NCBI GenBank assembly: GCA_900317055.1
Contig: ONFF01000009.1
Coordinates: 124,001 to 188,000, forward strand
Reading direction: 5' to 3'
DNA length: 64,000 nucleotides
Source of the DNA: an uncultured Bacteroidales bacterium
GTDB lineage: Bacteria; Bacteroidota; Bacteroidia; Bacteroidales; F082
The position numbers and the translations under genes are program-made. A model generated the notes under the pieces. That model was not told the DNA's origin and searched no databases. It worked only from the letters and a program-made list of their open reading frames with translations. Positions 34,304 through 42,911 of the stretch are shown here, piece after piece; the stretch's first letter is position 1; the number at the start of each line of letters is the position of its first letter.

Positions 34304-35055
34304 AAGCACTGATTATTGAAGACGAAGTCATGGCTGCGAAGACGCTGAAGAAGCTTCTTCTGGAAGTCTGCCCAGGTATTGAAATCGTTGGCATGCTTGA
34401 ATCCATCGAAGACAGCGTCGAATGGATTGCCAACCATCCCATGCCCGACCTGATGTTTATGGACATTCATTTGGCCGACGGCTCATCGTTTGCCATATTT
34501 GATCGTGTTACCATCACATGTCCGGTCATTTTCACCACGGCATACGATGAATATGCACTCAAGGCTTTTGAGGTGAACAGCATCGACTATCTGATGAAGC
34601 CCATCAGCAAGGATGCATTGGAGCGTGCCATGAACAAATATCATTCGCTGGTGGAGAAAAGTGTGGATACCAACCAACTCAGCATGATTTTGAGCCAATT
34701 GGGAGAGAAGAAAAAATACAGAAGCTTTTTCTTGCTTCCCGAGCGCGACAAGTTTATTCCTTTGCCGGTCAGCAATATAGTTTACATTTATATTGATGCT
34801 AAGACGCTGAAGATCATCACAACGGATGGGAAGACATTCTATATGAACCACACCTTGGACGATGTGATGAGCGAGCTCGATCCGCATGAGTTCTTCCGCG
34901 CCAATCGTCAGTTTGTTGTTGCCCGCAGCTCCATCAAGGATGTGTCGGTTTGGTTTGGCAACAAGTTGGCCATCAACCTTTTCGTTGAAACGCCCGAGAA
35001 GATCATTGTGAGCAAGGCTCGTGTGGCCGAGTTTAAGGTTTGGTTTACCAAATAA
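34300..35055 (+). CDS. LytTR-family response regulator
   Basis: A 251-residue regulator. The receiver domain spans residues 1-~120 with the acidic pair E7/D8, phosphoacceptor Asp55 in LMFMDIHLADG, and the conserved Thr and Lys (FTTAYDEYA, LMKPIS). The C-terminal LytTR DNA-binding domain is about residues 145-250 (FYMNHTLDDVMSEL, FFRANRQFVVARSSI). It forms a pair with the kinase just upstream and probably controls its own efflux operon at 28.3 kb. No terminator is visible before tRNA-Lys. Confidence 0.92.
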   Translation: MKALIIEDEVMAAKTLKKLLLEVCPGIEIVGMLESIEDSVEWIANHPMPDLMFMDIHLADGSSFAIFDRVTITCPVIFTTAYDEYALKAFEVNSIDYLMKPISKDALERAMNKYHSLVEKSVDTNQLSMILSQLGEKKKYRSFFLLPERDKFIPLPVSNIVYIYIDAKTLKIITTDGKTFYMNHTLDDVMSELDPHEFFRANRQFVVARSSIKDVSVWFGNKLAINLFVETPEKIIVSKARVAEFKVWFTK

Positions 35056-35110
35056 GTATTTGATTTATAACTATTTATATTAATCATTAAATTTTTTCCA
35101 TAAAAAAGCA

Positions 35111-35140
35111 TTGTGGGAACGAAAAAAGGTTGTACTTTTG
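35111..35140 (+). promoter_or_regulatory. Promoter of tRNA-Lys
   Basis: TTG (35111-35113), exactly 19 bases, TACTTTTG (35133-35140); the tRNA begins 15 bases later. Confidence 0.8.
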
Positions 35141-35155
35141 CACCCACAAAACGAT

Positions 35156-35228
35156 GCTTCCGTAGCTCAGTTGGTAGAGCACCTGACTCTTAATCAGGGT
35201 GTCCAGGGTTCGACCCCCTGCGGGAGTA
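35156..35228 (+). tRNA. tRNA-Lys (CTT)
   Basis: A 73-base cloverleaf. Anticodon stem CCTGA / TCAGG surrounds the loop CTCTTAA, giving anticodon CTT; the T-arm is CAGGG TTCGACC CCCTG. The acceptor GCTTCCG pairs with CGGGAGT using two G-U pairs. CCA is not encoded. Confidence 0.95.
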
Positions 35229-35232
35229 CAGA

Positions 35233-35266
35233 AAAGCCGCTGAAAATCAGCGGCTTTCGTTGTTTT
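35233..35266 (+). terminator. Terminator of tRNA-Lys
   Basis: AAAGCCGCTGA / TCAGCGGCTTT stem, followed by CGTTGTTTTTT. Confidence 0.85.
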
Positions 35267-35306
35267 TTATACCCCCGCAGGGAGTACAATCTTGGTATAG
35301 AGCTAA

Positions 35307-36299
35307 TTAATCCACAACAAGCTTTGCAAATCCATCCGTTGCGAAGGTTTCCAATGCGTTCTGCTCGTTGACGTAGATGTAATAGGCCTCCACACCATCC
35401 ATGCTTTCGATGAGCGGCAGTGACTTCTCCATGCCCATCACCATGCAGATGGAGGCCAAAGCGTCGGCCCAAACGGAGTTTTCGGCCAATACGGTCACGC
35501 TGAGCACATTGTGTTCAACGGGATATCCTGTCTTCGGGTCGATGCAGTGGGAATAGCGTTTGCCGTTGCGCTCCACATATTTGCGGGTACTGCCCGAGGT
35601 GACCAAGCCCTTGTCGCGCAAGGCGATGCGGGTGTGCACCACTTGTTCCGAATCCCAGTTGTCGGCAGGCTTCTCGATACCTACAATCCACGGCTGGTCG
35701 TTGGGCTTTTCGCCACGAGCCATGATTTCACCTCCAGTATCAACCAAATAGTTCTTGATGCCTCGACTATCTAAAAAGGAAGCAATCAAGTCGGAGGTGT
35801 AGCCTTGTGCAATGGCATTGAAATCCAAGGTCATGGCGGGATTTGCCTTGACAACTTTTCCCTCTTCGATGCGGATGTTTCGATAATCGACCAATTGCTT
35901 TAGGCTGTCGATGAGTTGAGGCGTGATGGTGTCTCCATGTTTGTAGCTAAAGCCCCAGGCGGCCACGATGGGTGAGATGGTGGGGTCGAAGTAACCGTCG
36001 GAAAGGCTTGCGGCTTCTTGGGCAATGCGGAAATTGTCAACAAAGATGGAATCAAGTTTGACTTCTTCATTGCGATTGACTTTCGAGATGACTGAAGTGT
36101 CGACCCATAGGTTGACCGAGACATCCACGGCATGAAAGATAGAGTCGATTTCCTGCTGGAAGTTGCGGCCTTGTTCATCGTAATAGGTGATGGCATAGTA
36201 GGAGCCTTGTGCCTCGCCTTGAAGCGCCATCTTTTGAGGCCCTCGGTTACAGGAGGCGAGTAAGGCAAAAAATCCAATGAAAAAAGATATTCTTTTCAT
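35307..36299 (-). CDS. apbE: FAD:protein FMN transferase (lipoprotein)
   Basis: A 330-residue ApbE that attaches FMN to Thr residues of periplasmic or membrane flavoproteins such as NqrB/C and RnfG. Lipobox FFALLASC puts it on the periplasmic side. Family motifs: DPTISPIVAAWGF, MTLDFNAIAQGY, LVDTGGEI and the metal-binding TSGSTRKYVE with HCIDPKTGYPV. ATG 36299 is used because the lipoprotein signal starts there. It lies 2 bases after the DUF5686 gene stop in a three-gene minus-strand operon. Confidence 0.93.
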   Translation of the reverse strand: MKRISFFIGFFALLASCNRGPQKMALQGEAQGSYYAITYYDEQGRNFQQEIDSIFHAVDVSVNLWVDTSVISKVNRNEEVKLDSIFVDNFRIAQEAASLSDGYFDPTISPIVAAWGFSYKHGDTITPQLIDSLKQLVDYRNIRIEEGKVVKANPAMTLDFNAIAQGYTSDLIASFLDSRGIKNYLVDTGGEIMARGEKPNDQPWIVGIEKPADNWDSEQVVHTRIALRDKGLVTSGSTRKYVERNGKRYSHCIDPKTGYPVEHNVLSVTVLAENSVWADALASICMVMGMEKSLPLIESMDGVEAYYIYVNEQNALETFATDGFAKLVVD

Positions 36300-36301
36300 A
36301 A

Positions 36302-38767
36302 TTAAAAGTCTATAATTGCGCTCCATTTCCAAGCGAAGTTGTCCCACAGGTTGGGCAGGCTATAGGGACCGTAACGATAGAACACACCTGCACCGACTTT
36401 TGTCAGGGGCGTAGTCATTAGTCCGTCGATGACGATGCCGCTCTCGAAGTAGCCCTTTTCCATTGTTTTGAAGTTCTTGTCAGGGTAGGCCTCGGCGCGT
36501 TTCATGTCGCCCCAGCCGATATTCGTGATAATGGAAAGTTCGGGATTAAACCACTCGGAATTCGTTTTCCAAAGCATGCCGCTGAAGTTATGGCTAAGAT
36601 AAAGGGCGACAAATCGGTCGCAGAAGAATTCATCCAATCGCATGGTGCTGAAGCTGCCTGGTGAATATAGCCCGAAGGGTTCGTAGGTGCCTAAGATGTT
36701 GAAAGTCTCCATAACGGGACACGACTCAGTGGCATAGCCGGCCTGCACGAGAACCTTGGTGACTCCAAGATAGGGCGTGTAGAAGTTCTTTGAGGCTTCA
36801 AACTTGAAGCGATCGTATTCATACTCACTGCCGAATATGTTTGGGAAGGCATGTTGGTAGGACACCCACACGATAGGATAGAGCGTGCCTAAGGAACGGA
36901 TACCCTGTGGTGTGCTGAGGAACTTTTCCTTATAGGCGAACCTAAGTTTGAGCTCTGCGACGGTGAAGCGTCCTCCCGTAAGCGAGTCGGTAGGAATATG
37001 ATAGAACTGCTGGTTGTAGTGTTTTTGGCTTGTGCTAAGGTTGAGATAAGCCTTGAAATGTTGTGCAAAGCGGGTTGAGAAAGAGAGGTCGAAGCGGTTT
37101 CTTCGTGTGCGAATGTTCTCGTAAAAGGTATATTTGTAGTTTGAAGTGGAAAGTTCGGAGTTGGTTTCTTTCTCAAGCATCCCGCCAAATTCACCCATAG
37201 GTTCCGACCTGCGGCTGTATTGAAAGCTGAGTTCCATCTGCCGCTGTCGGTTGAGGTTCAATTTCAGTCCGCCTCCGTAGTCCCAATCTTTGAGACGTGT
37301 CCAATAGCCAAACGATCCGTTGAGGCTGAACCATCGCGAGAGTCTGTCGTTGGTGCGCCCTCCCAAGCCGAAATACAACCCTCTTCCGGCCGATATGTTG
37401 ATGATTCTGGAGAGGTCAAGGTTAATGCAGCCGATGGGCAGGGCGGATTCGTTCATCAGTTTGTCGGTCATGCCTAAAACGCGGTCGAAAATGTCGGTGC
37501 CTTGGGTGAGGGAGTCGACGAGGATGTAGGTGGCTTTCACCCGTTCTGTCAACGAGTCGATGCGATGTTCGTTCCAGAAGGTCTCATCGCGGAAAGCAGC
37601 GTCGGGGTCCACCTTGATTTCGATGTCGGAGAACTGTCGTTTGCTGATGTCGGGATTGATTTCGATGTCGCTCAGGTAGCTTTTCCCTATAGCAGCCATG
37701 GGGAAGTCGCTACCGTCCATACTGACCACCATACTTGGAAACTTCAGGTTGGTGTTCAACTGTTTTGGGAACCATTGGCCATCCACTTTTTGGTAAAGCT
37801 GTTGAATATCGGCAGTAAAGATTCCTCCTTGTTCGTTGGGTGAAGCTTTCACGCTTTGCAGTGCCCAACCGTCACTGTTGATGGTCATCGTTCCGCGCAA
37901 GCCGTCGAAAGTGCTGCCGCGCATCGGGTGGAACGAGATTACATAGAGTGAGTCGCCCAGACCGATGGGATGAACCGATTCCAAAGTGAAAAAATAGCGT
38001 GTTTTGCTGCCTCTGCTGATGGGGTTGACATATTCGGTGCCGATAATGTTGACGGTTTCGTCATAGAAGCTGACACTTTGCATACTGTTGACCAAATACA
38101 TGAAAGTGGGCTCTTTCATGCCGGCCACTTTGGTGCCGAGCACATGTTGCAGCTTGCGGTCGGGCGACATGAACAGCACTTCCGAGGCGGTCTCCATCAC
38201 CATCAGGTCGCTCTTTTTCATGATACTGTCGAAGAGGTGCAGGCTTGTCATTTCCATGGCGGTGTCGTTGGCTATGGCTTGACCGAAGCTGCTGCTGTCC
38301 ACAGTAAAGACCATCTTGTCGTAGATGTTGTAACGATAGGATTTGAGCGAGTTGGGATTGTTGGCCTTGCGGTGTGCCATCAGGCTGTCGATGATGCGGT
38401 GGGCGGGGTTCTCGCCAGCCTCGACGGTGACTTCGCCCAATTCAAAGGTCATGGGTGTCAAGGCGACACTATACTTCTTTTGGTTGGGTTGTAACACAAT
38501 TTCTTTAGGCTCGTAGCCGATGGAAGAGAATCTTATTTTCTGTATGGGTTCGTTTGCGGTGATGCTGTATCTGCCATCGATGTCGCTAATAATGCCTTGT
38601 TGGCCTCCGTTGATGACCACATTGACGAAGGCTAAAGGCTGGTGGTTGCGCTCGTCGGTAATTTTGCCGCTTAGGGTATGCGTCTGGCCAAAAAGAATAT
38701 CGGCAGAAAGAGTAAAGAAAACGAGGAATAGAAACGGGAAGACCTTTATGCGCAAAGAGGGCTTCAT
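36302..38767 (-). CDS. Outer-membrane DUF5686 protein with carboxypeptidase-regulatory-like domain
   Basis: An 821-residue exported protein. After the signal peptide (ending ILFGQ), an ~80-residue CarboxypepD_reg-like beta-sandwich is seen (LSGKITDERNHQPLAFVNVVI ... GYEPKEIVL), then ~350 residues of DUF5686 periplasmic sequence and a C-terminal half of alternating amphipathic strands ending in WKWSAIIDF, typical of a beta-barrel. The final Phe is the usual outer-membrane signature. It resembles a TonB-dependent receptor but lacks the plug domain. Function is unknown. Its start overlaps the stop of the FtsB-like gene (ATGA). Confidence 0.8.
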   Translation of the reverse strand: MKPSLRIKVFPFLFLVFFTLSADILFGQTHTLSGKITDERNHQPLAFVNVVINGGQQGIISDIDGRYSITANEPIQKIRFSSIGYEPKEIVLQPNQKKYSVALTPMTFELGEVTVEAGENPAHRIIDSLMAHRKANNPNSLKSYRYNIYDKMVFTVDSSSFGQAIANDTAMEMTSLHLFDSIMKKSDLMVMETASEVLFMSPDRKLQHVLGTKVAGMKEPTFMYLVNSMQSVSFYDETVNIIGTEYVNPISRGSKTRYFFTLESVHPIGLGDSLYVISFHPMRGSTFDGLRGTMTINSDGWALQSVKASPNEQGGIFTADIQQLYQKVDGQWFPKQLNTNLKFPSMVVSMDGSDFPMAAIGKSYLSDIEINPDISKRQFSDIEIKVDPDAAFRDETFWNEHRIDSLTERVKATYILVDSLTQGTDIFDRVLGMTDKLMNESALPIGCINLDLSRIINISAGRGLYFGLGGRTNDRLSRWFSLNGSFGYWTRLKDWDYGGGLKLNLNRQRQMELSFQYSRRSEPMGEFGGMLEKETNSELSTSNYKYTFYENIRTRRNRFDLSFSTRFAQHFKAYLNLSTSQKHYNQQFYHIPTDSLTGGRFTVAELKLRFAYKEKFLSTPQGIRSLGTLYPIVWVSYQHAFPNIFGSEYEYDRFKFEASKNFYTPYLGVTKVLVQAGYATESCPVMETFNILGTYEPFGLYSPGSFSTMRLDEFFCDRFVALYLSHNFSGMLWKTNSEWFNPELSIITNIGWGDMKRAEAYPDKNFKTMEKGYFESGIVIDGLMTTPLTKVGAGVFYRYGPYSLPNLWDNFAWKWSAIIDF

Positions 38768-39060
38768 TCTTGTGTCTCAGTTAGATAGATAATCTCGTTG
38801 TCACGCTTCATTAGGTATTGTTCGCGGGCAACTTTCTCCATAGTGGCCGTGTCGTTTTGCAAGTCGTTGAGATACTTTTTGCTTTCGGGCACAAGCTTTT
38901 CGTAGTATTCAATCTGCTGTTTCTTGTCTTTCACCGATTTCGAGAGCCTGATTTGCTCGAAAAGGTTGAACTGGTCGATGAAAAGTATGACAATGAGAAA
39001 CAGCAATGTGGCATACACATAGCGGTTGTTGAGTTTGCGTAAGATTTCCCTGAATGACAT
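38764..39060 (-). CDS. FtsB/DivIC-like septum formation initiator
   Basis: A 98-residue bitopic protein: a short cytoplasmic basic tail, one membrane helix (YATLLFLIVILFIDQF) and a periplasmic coiled coil (SKSVKDKKQQIEYYEKLVPE), followed by AREQYLMKRDNEIIYL, which matches the FtsB/DivIC C-terminal pattern. It would act in the FtsQBL-type divisome bridge. ATG 39060 directly follows a good promoter, so longer upstream readings are rejected. First gene of the operon with DUF5686 and ApbE. Confidence 0.82.
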   Translation of the reverse strand: MSFREILRKLNNRYVYATLLFLIVILFIDQFNLFEQIRLSKSVKDKKQQIEYYEKLVPESKKYLNDLQNDTATMEKVAREQYLMKRDNEIIYLTETQE

Positions 39061-39100
39061 AAGGACTAGGATGTTGAGCTTACCAAAATATTTCAGTCTG

Positions 39101-39128
39101 CAAAGGTAATATATTTCGATGAACTCAA
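39101..39128 (-). promoter_or_regulatory. Promoter of the FtsB-DUF5686-ApbE operon
   Basis: Minus strand TTG (39126-39128), 17 bases, TACCTTTG (39101-39108). It is divergent from the ridA -7 box (TATTTTTG, 39142-39149). Confidence 0.65.
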
Positions 39129-39199
39129 TGACCTTTTTTCTTATTTTTGCGCTCAGAAATCCAATAAATTTTTCAACAAACATCGAAAATTCAGTAATC

Positions 39200-39574
39200 A
39201 TGAAAAAAGTTATTGCAACAACAAAGGCTCCTGGAGCCATCGGTCCTTATTCTCAAGCCATTGAAGCCAACGGAATGGTGTTCATTTCGGGTCAACTTCC
39301 CATCAATCCCGCCACGGGTGAGATGCCTGAAGGCGTTACTGCTCAGACCGAACAGAGCCTGAAAAACTTGGAGGCTATCCTCAACGAGGCAGGCTGCACC
39401 TTCGATAATGTGGTGAAGTCGACTTGCTATCTTGCTGATATGAGCTATTTTGGCGAGATGAATGCCGTTTATGGCAAGTATTTCAAGGGCGACTATCCTG
39501 CCCGTGCCGCTTTTGCCGTGAAGGAACTGCCCAAGAAGGCTTTGGTCGAAATCGAAATGATTGCCGCAAAATGA
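39200..39574 (+). CDS. ridA: RidA-family enamine/imine deaminase
   Basis: A 124-residue RidA (YjgF/YER057c) protein that hydrolyses reactive 2-aminoacrylate-type imines made by PLP enzymes. GAIGPYSQAI, FISGQLPINPATGEM, KSTCYLADM and YPARAAFAV (catalytic Arg) are all family hallmarks. ATG 39200 is chosen because the domain begins there and the -7 box (39142-39149) lies 50 bases upstream. Its stop overlaps the start of the dehydrogenase gene (ATGA). Confidence 0.95.
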   Translation: MKKVIATTKAPGAIGPYSQAIEANGMVFISGQLPINPATGEMPEGVTAQTEQSLKNLEAILNEAGCTFDNVVKSTCYLADMSYFGEMNAVYGKYFKGDYPARAAFAVKELPKKALVEIEMIAAK

Positions 39575-40497
39575 AAATTGTCTTTTTGGAGCCGTTAGGC
39601 TTAAAAGTCAGCCAAATTGAAGCGGCTTGTGAAGGCTTGAAAAAGGCGGGTCACGAGGTGGTCGTCTATCCCGACCGCAACGAGAACCTTGATGAGTTGA
39701 AACATCGTGCCGAGGGTGCGGATGTCATCATCGAGAGCAATATCCCTTTGCGCAAGGACTTCCTTGATGCTTGTCCGAATCTGAAGATGCTCTCCATCGC
39801 TTTCACGGGCTTGGATCACATCGACATGGAGGAATGCCAGCGTCGCGGCATCATCGTAAAGAATGCAGCGGGTTACAGCACTGAAGCTGTGGCCGAACTA
39901 GCTGTCGCCATGATGATTGATGTGTATCGCAAAGTGCTTGAAAACGATGTGATTACGCGCCAATGCAACCGTAAGGGTATCATGCCTGGCAGAGAAATCG
40001 GGGGTAAGACCTTGGGTATCATCGGTATGGGCAACATCGGTCAGCGCGTGGCCAAGTTGGCGAATGCCTTTGGCTGCAAGGTATTGGCATGGAACCGCAC
40101 CTCAAAGCAAGTTGAGGGTGTGACCTTTGTGGATAAAGAGACCTTGTTGAAAGAGTCTGACATCGTCACCTTGCACATTGCCTTGAATGCAGAGACTCGG
40201 GATTTCCTCACAGAGAAGGAATTCGCTTTGATGAAGCCAAGCTCCATATTAATTAATACAGCACGTGGTCCCGTGGTGAATGAACAAGCTTTGGCCAACG
40301 CCTTGAAACAAGGCAAGATTGCGGGTGCAGCCACCGATGTTTATGGCATGGAGCCGCCTCTGAAGCCCGAAAATCCGCTGTTCGATGCGCCTAATCTCGT
40401 TATGTTGCCACACATTGGTTTCGCCACCGAAGAGGCTTTTGTCCTTCGGTTGGGGATTGTGGTGGACAATGTGATGAGGTGGATAAACGAAGAATGA
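39571..40497 (+). CDS. D-isomer-specific 2-hydroxyacid dehydrogenase
   Basis: A 308-residue NAD-dependent dehydrogenase. The Rossmann motif GIIGMGNIGQRVAKLA is at about residues 150-165. The catalytic Arg is in NTARGPVVNE, and the Glu-His pair lies in PENPLFD and LPHIGFAT. It resembles phosphoglycerate dehydrogenases but is shorter and lacks the ACT domain, so SerA, hydroxypyruvate reductase or D-lactate dehydrogenase activity cannot be decided. Its last codons (NEE-stop) are inside a terminator stem. Confidence 0.88.
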   Translation: MKIVFLEPLGLKVSQIEAACEGLKKAGHEVVVYPDRNENLDELKHRAEGADVIIESNIPLRKDFLDACPNLKMLSIAFTGLDHIDMEECQRRGIIVKNAAGYSTEAVAELAVAMMIDVYRKVLENDVITRQCNRKGIMPGREIGGKTLGIIGMGNIGQRVAKLANAFGCKVLAWNRTSKQVEGVTFVDKETLLKESDIVTLHIALNAETRDFLTEKEFALMKPSSILINTARGPVVNEQALANALKQGKIAGAATDVYGMEPPLKPENPLFDAPNLVMLPHIGFATEEAFVLRLGIVVDNVMRWINEE

Positions 40498-40521
40498 CGC
40501 AATTTGCGTCATTCTTCGTTT
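40485..40521. terminator. Bidirectional terminator carrying both stop codons
   Basis: AAACGAAGAATGACGC (40485-40500) and its complement (40506-40521) surround AATTT, with T-tracts on both sides. Plus-strand stop 40495-40497 and minus-strand stop 40509-40511 are both in the stem. Confidence 0.9.
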
Positions 40522-40931
40522 TTATAAAGGCTAACTTTTGGTCGGTAAATCTTGTCAGCTGTAACGAATGCCTCCTTGAATTTCGGTTTGATTTGGCGCA
40601 GACATTTCTCGGCTTCCACACGGTTGCGGAAATCGCCCGCACGCAGGAGGAAATGGGGTTCTGCGTAAGTCAAATATATGGGGATGTCGGGGAAGGCCCG
40701 CTCAAAACGGCTTTTTACGGCTTTGGCGTGATTCAAGGCTTCGTTACCGATTTCGCTGAAAATATGAATGCGGTAGCCGCTGAACGAGCTGTCGACTTTG
40801 TAGAGCGAACGTTGTTTTGCAATAAGGCTTTCGATGCGGCTGTCTTGGTCAACATGCAATGAACCATGGCTTTGTGCGAAGGTCAGGGTTGCCCAAGCAA
40901 CAAGTATGGAAAGGCAGATGATGCGCTTCAT
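40509..40931 (-). CDS. Small exported SPOR-like protein
   Basis: A 140-residue protein with a signal peptide ending LTFAQ and one SPOR-like domain (GYRIHIFSEIGNEALNHAKAV ... YLTYAEPHFLLRAGDFRNR ... CLRQIKPKF). SPOR domains bind denuded peptidoglycan glycan at division septa. The family is common in Bacteroidota and often stands alone. A minus-strand TATCTTTG at 40952-40959 is the likely -7 box, divergent from the ruvB box. Confidence 0.78.
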   Translation of the reverse strand: MKRIICLSILVAWATLTFAQSHGSLHVDQDSRIESLIAKQRSLYKVDSSFSGYRIHIFSEIGNEALNHAKAVKSRFERAFPDIPIYLTYAEPHFLLRAGDFRNRVEAEKCLRQIKPKFKEAFVTADKIYRPKVSLYKNEE

Positions 40932-40997
40932 AATGGAATCATTTTAGGCTGCAAAGATACATTTTTTTGAGAATATCCCAATTTTCGGCGAAAGTTG

Positions 40998-41005
40998 TAT
41001 CTTTG
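40998..41005 (+). promoter_or_regulatory. -7 box of ruvB
   Basis: TATCTTTG, 17 bases before the start codon at 41023. Confidence 0.55.
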
Positions 41006-41022
41006 TGGCGCAAAACAAACGC

Positions 41023-42054
41023 ATGAATAGTAATCTTGACGCGAATGCCTCTCATTTGTCGAAGGCTGAGAAGGACCTCGAAAACGCCCTGCGTCCCGAT
41101 ATGTTTGAAAGCTTTGCGGGACAGAAGCAGGTGGTTGACAACTTGCGCGTTTTCGTGAAGGCCGCCGCCCAGCGTGGCGAAGCCCTCGACCATACATTGC
41201 TGTATGGCCCTCCGGGTCTGGGCAAGACCACTTTGTCGTATATCATTGCTCATGAGTTGGGTGTCGGCATGAAGATGACCTCGGGTCCTGTGCTCGACAA
41301 GCCAGGTAACCTTGCGGGTTTGCTCACCAGCCTTGAGCCTAACGATGTGCTGTTCATCGATGAGATCCACCGCCTTAGTCCTGTGGTGGAAGAATATCTC
41401 TATTCCGCCATGGAGGACTTCCGCATCGACATTATGATTGAGACAGGTCCCAGCGCGCGCAGCATTCAAATCACCTTGAATCCTTTCACTTTGATAGGTG
41501 CCACCACTCGCAGCGGCATGCTGACGGCGCCCTTGCGCGAGCGTTTCGGCATCAAGCAGCGTCTAGAATATTATGACGCGAAGACCTTGTCGACGATTGT
41601 GAAGCGATCGGCAGGCATCCTGCGTGTGCCTATCGACGACACGGCGGCTTTTGAGATTGCGCGCCGCAGCCGAGGCACACCGCGTATCGCCAACATGTTG
41701 CTGCGTCGTGTGCGCGACTTTGCCCAAATCCAGGGCGATGGCACCATCACATTGGATATCGCAAAAATCGGCCTGAAAGCGCTCAATGTGGATGAGCATG
41801 GCCTCGACGACATGGACAATAGGATTCTCACCACCATCATCGACAAGTTCAAGGGTGGGCCAGTTGGCGTGAATACCATTGCCACGGCGGTGGGTGAGGA
41901 CCCCGGCACCATTGAAGAGGTCTGCGAGCCGTTCCTCATCCAGGAAGGTTTCATCATGCGCACACCCCGTGGCCGCGAATGCACCGATTTGGCATATAAG
42001 CATTTGGGGAAAACTCGGATTAAGCCTACGGGAGAGATGAGTTTGTTTGATTAA
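41023..42054 (+). CDS. ruvB: Holliday junction branch migration helicase RuvB
   Basis: A 343-residue AAA+ motor that drives branch migration with RuvA and RuvC. Walker A GPPGLGKT (residues 62-69), Walker [10 protein letters not shown], sensor [18 protein letters not shown] and the C-terminal winged helix ([18 protein letters not shown]) are complete. ATG 41023 is preferred because the upstream codons overlap the -7 box. Its last 29 bases overlap the convergent ORF6N gene. Confidence 0.96.
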   Translation: MNSNLDANASHLSKAEKDLENALRPDMFESFAGQKQVVDNLRVFVKAAAQRGEALDHTLLYGPPGLGKTTLSYIIAHELGVGMKMTSGPVLDKPGNLAGLLTSLEPNDVLFIDEIHRLSPVVEEYLYSAMEDFRIDIMIETGPSARSIQITLNPFTLIGATTRSGMLTAPLRERFGIKQRLEYYDAKTLSTIVKRSAGILRVPIDDTAAFEIARRSRGTPRIANMLLRRVRDFAQIQGDGTITLDIAKIGLKALNVDEHGLDDMDNRILTTIIDKFKGGPVGVNTIATAVGEDPGTIEEVCEPFLIQEGFIMRTPRGRECTDLAYKHLGKTRIKPTGEMSLFD

Positions 42055-42673
42055 GATTATCTTCTTCAGGTTTGTAACCAATACGCTTTCGAGGTTGGGA
42101 TTTTGTTTCCCTTAATTGGTCAAGGGCGTCATTGAGGGCTTCTATTTGTATGGCAATTTCCAGGTTGGTCTGTTCCTGCTGTTCATTGATGTCATTCTGG
42201 TCGTGCAATATTTCCTCGATATAGGCGTTCAACTGATCAACTTTATGGGAAAGTTGTTCCATTTTTAGGTCGACTGACAGCATTGTTGCTATTGCCTTTC
42301 GCATTGCGATAAACGCCCTTGTCACCATCACGCTCATTTGTATGGCACAAGGACTGTGTAATACGGAGGCAAGCATCACAGCACCATGTTCGGTGAATAC
42401 ATAAGGAGGTGCTGACTTGGGGCGTTTTTGTGGCGATGTCATCACATTTTGTGACAACATATTGCTAATCCTCTCAATTTCAATCCATTCCTCTTTTGCA
42501 TTACGTTTGACTGCTTGGTTGAGAGCTCGTGTCTCTACTCCGTAAATATTGGCGAGGTCGCGGTCTAGCATTACCTTTTGCCCCCGAATTTCATAAATCA
42601 CATTCTTGATGTTGTCGATGTTCGCTTTTTGCATATCAAATTGAATGCTTTTGATTGGTTTGGTTGTTTCCAT
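42026..42673 (-). CDS. ORF6N-domain DNA-binding protein
   Basis: A 215-residue protein. Residues ~25-120 match the ORF6N (KilA-N-associated) domain: [22 protein letters not shown] and [21 protein letters not shown]-terminal coiled coil follows ([20 protein letters not shown]). Such proteins are phage-type regulators that are abundant in Bacteroidota genomes. Here the usual FPEDFMFQLT segment is replaced by [14 protein letters not shown], so it is a divergent member. The four 10-bp repeats at 42741-42780 lie just upstream of its start and may be its own operator. Confidence 0.85.
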   Translation of the reverse strand: METTKPIKSIQFDMQKANIDNIKNVIYEIRGQKVMLDRDLANIYGVETRALNQAVKRNAKEEWIEIERISNMLSQNVMTSPQKRPKSAPPYVFTEHGAVMLASVLHSPCAIQMSVMVTRAFIAMRKAIATMLSVDLKMEQLSHKVDQLNAYIEEILHDQNDINEQQEQTNLEIAIQIEALNDALDQLRETKSQPRKRIGYKPEEDNLNQTNSSLP

Positions 42674-42740
42674 AATAATACTTTTGTGTTTTTACGCTGC
42701 AAAATAACGTTACTTGTCAAGAATGAGCCGTTGATTAAAC

Positions 42741-42780
42741 GTTTGTAGTCGACTGTAGTCGTTTGTAGTCGTTTGCTGTC
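42741..42780. repeat. Four tandem 10-bp repeats
   Basis: Units GTTTGTAGTC, GACTGTAGTC, GTTTGTAGTC, GTTTGCTGTC, exactly contiguous and one helical turn apart, upstream of the ORF6N gene. Confidence 0.9.
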
Positions 42781-42898
42781 GGATATATCATTGGTTTTTG
42801 GTTATTTGGTTCCAATACCTAGATTGTATTAAACGCAACAGATTTTTTGAAAAGTTGAAAAAAAACAATAGTTAGCATAAGTATTCAGATATTTTCCT

Positions 42899-42906
42899 TA
42901 TTTTTG
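42899..42906 (+). promoter_or_regulatory. -7 box before the candidate ncRNA
   Basis: TATTTTTG followed by C. The first hairpin of the structured region starts 6 bases later. Confidence 0.5.
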
Positions 42907-42911
42907 CTTTC

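Noticed and set aside
35111-35371. Open frame on the plus strand across tRNA-Lys (reads SVAQLVEH...GSTPCG)
   Set aside because: It is the well-known false protein produced by translating a tRNA gene; the tRNA cloverleaf and its promoter explain the sequence.
42741-42780. CRISPR-like array
   Set aside because: The repeats are 10 bp and directly contiguous with no spacers; no cas genes are present anywhere in the window.
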